Source: an uncultured Oligoflexia bacterium (GTDB lineage: Bacteria; Bdellovibrionota; Bacteriovoracia; Bacteriovoracales; Bacteriovoracaceae). From it: 6,842 bases of DNA. This document shows positions 6,183 to 6,842 of the stretch, one piece after another. A program made the position numbers and the translations under genes. The first letter of the stretch is position 1; the number at the start of each line of letters is the position of its first letter. The stretch spans positions 1-6,842 of the forward strand of contig CATLVA010000078.1 in the NCBI GenBank assembly GCA_950060715.1, given 5' to 3'. The notes under the pieces are model-generated. The model saw nothing but the letters and a program-made list of their open reading frames with translations, was not told where the DNA came from and ran no database searches.

Positions 6183-6842
6183 ATGATGAAGTATTTAATA
6201 TTAATTTTACTATTTTCTTGTTCGAGCTTTAAACTTCCGGTTTTCAATCAGAAACCAAAAGTTGAATTAGAACTCACCAATTATAAAGAATTCAATAATT
6301 TTGATTATATTGATCATTTGAAATCATATCATAAGGTATACCTTGAAAATATTGAGAGTAAGAGAATTGATCTTCAAGCAAAGCATCAAGAATTTTTGAA
6401 AAATACAGTAAAAAAAATAACCTCAGCAAACGAACTTTTTTTCAAAGACAATGTCCAACCTGAATTCTATATCGTGAACTCGAACATACCATTTCATTTT
6501 TCACTACCGGGATATAAATTTTATTTTTCTTCAAGCTTAATCAAAAGATACGTTAAAAATGAAACAATACTGTATTGTTTGATTGTTTATGAGTTAGTCC
6601 GATCAGAGAAAAATATTTATGAGAAAAAAATTATCATTCCTACTGGGGCAATAGATACAGAAAGAATTCTTTCTCTACTAAGACTTAATACTGAAGATAA
6701 AGTTGAAATTCATAAATGGTCTTATTATCTTTTGAAAAGAATTGGCCTAGAGTCAGACTCATATCTTTCTTGGTTACAAATTAAAAACAGAAACTCATTG
6801 GATTTTTCTCTTCAACTAGGAGATGTCCGGTCAATATCAAGA
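6183..6842 (+). CDS. Lipoprotein resembling an M48 metallopeptidase without its zinc motif (partial, runs off the right edge)
   Basis: An open frame of 220 codons with no stop continues to the window end. It begins MMKYLILILLFSCSSFKLP: a short signal peptide with lipobox LFSC (Cys13) and Ser at +2. Residues 100-142 follow the layout of M48 (BepA/LoiP-like) peptidases. SNIPFHFSLPGYKFYFSSSL (100-119) parallels the family's Asn-Ala-Phe-x-Leu-Pro-Gly-Gly strand, and ETILYCLIVYELVRSEK (127-143) parallels the helix carrying HExxH. Here that motif reads Tyr136-Glu-Leu-Val-Arg140, so both zinc-binding His are gone. A later segment (EDKVEIHKWSYYLLKRIGLE, 171-190) resembles the Glu-Ala-Asp helix that supplies the third ligand. 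A catalytically dead envelope protein, perhaps scaffolding, is the best reading. The start is ATG 6183 or ATG 6186; no ribosome site is seen. The gene body is notably rich in A and T. Homology is inferred by eye; the coding call is firmer than the family. Confidence 0.65.
   Translation, partial: MMKYLILILLFSCSSFKLPVFNQKPKVELELTNYKEFNNFDYIDHLKSYHKVYLENIESKRIDLQAKHQEFLKNTVKKITSANELFFKDNVQPEFYIVNSNIPFHFSLPGYKFYFSSSLIKRYVKNETILYCLIVYELVRSEKNIYEKKIIIPTGAIDTERILSLLRLNTEDKVEIHKWSYYLLKRIGLESDSYLSWLQIKNRNSLDFSLQLGDVRSISR

Overview
The window is an AT-rich stretch of a Gram-negative chromosome with tightly packed genes and no mobile elements, RNA genes or CRISPR arrays that I can see. Three short lipoprotein signal peptides, a predicted outer-membrane protein ending in Phe, a mitochondrial-like medium-chain acyl-CoA dehydrogenase with its electron transfer flavoprotein (ETF), and the codon bias together suggest a low-GC member of the Bdellovibrionota (Bacteriovorax/Halobacteriovorax-like). 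That assignment is an inference from style, not from a marker gene.

Left part (1-4471, all minus strand): a run of six close or overlapping genes, read from right to left. They are a secreted, probably outer-membrane protein (336 aa); a very small Lys-rich lipoprotein whose Cys-Gly-Leu-Lys N-terminus resembles LptM; folK (HPPK, folate synthesis); a medium-chain-type acyl-CoA dehydrogenase; etfB; and etfA, which runs off the left edge with roughly its last 20-25 codons missing. Gaps run from an 11-base overlap to 18 bases, so one polycistronic message is likely. The last three genes form one working unit: the dehydrogenase oxidises acyl-CoA and passes electrons to the EtfAB heterodimer, which would deliver them to the quinone pool through ETF:quinone oxidoreductase (not in the window). 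The first three genes concern the envelope and folate and have no obvious link to it.

Middle (4472-4609): an AT-rich divergent intergenic region with TTGACT hexamers facing both ways.

Right part (4610-6842, plus strand): a deoxynucleoside kinase (nucleotide salvage); a lipoprotein with an acidic low-complexity linker and two LysM domains (peptidoglycan attachment); a strong intrinsic terminator; and, directly after its T-run, a further lipoprotein gene cut by the right edge. This last protein looks like an M48-type metallopeptidase whose zinc-binding HExxH motif has become YELVR, so it is probably a non-catalytic relative.

I found no convincing previously undescribed multi-gene system. The points most worth a second look are the M48-like pseudo-peptidase lipoprotein, the unusual terminator/start junction in front of it, and the LptM-like micro-lipoprotein overlapping folK.
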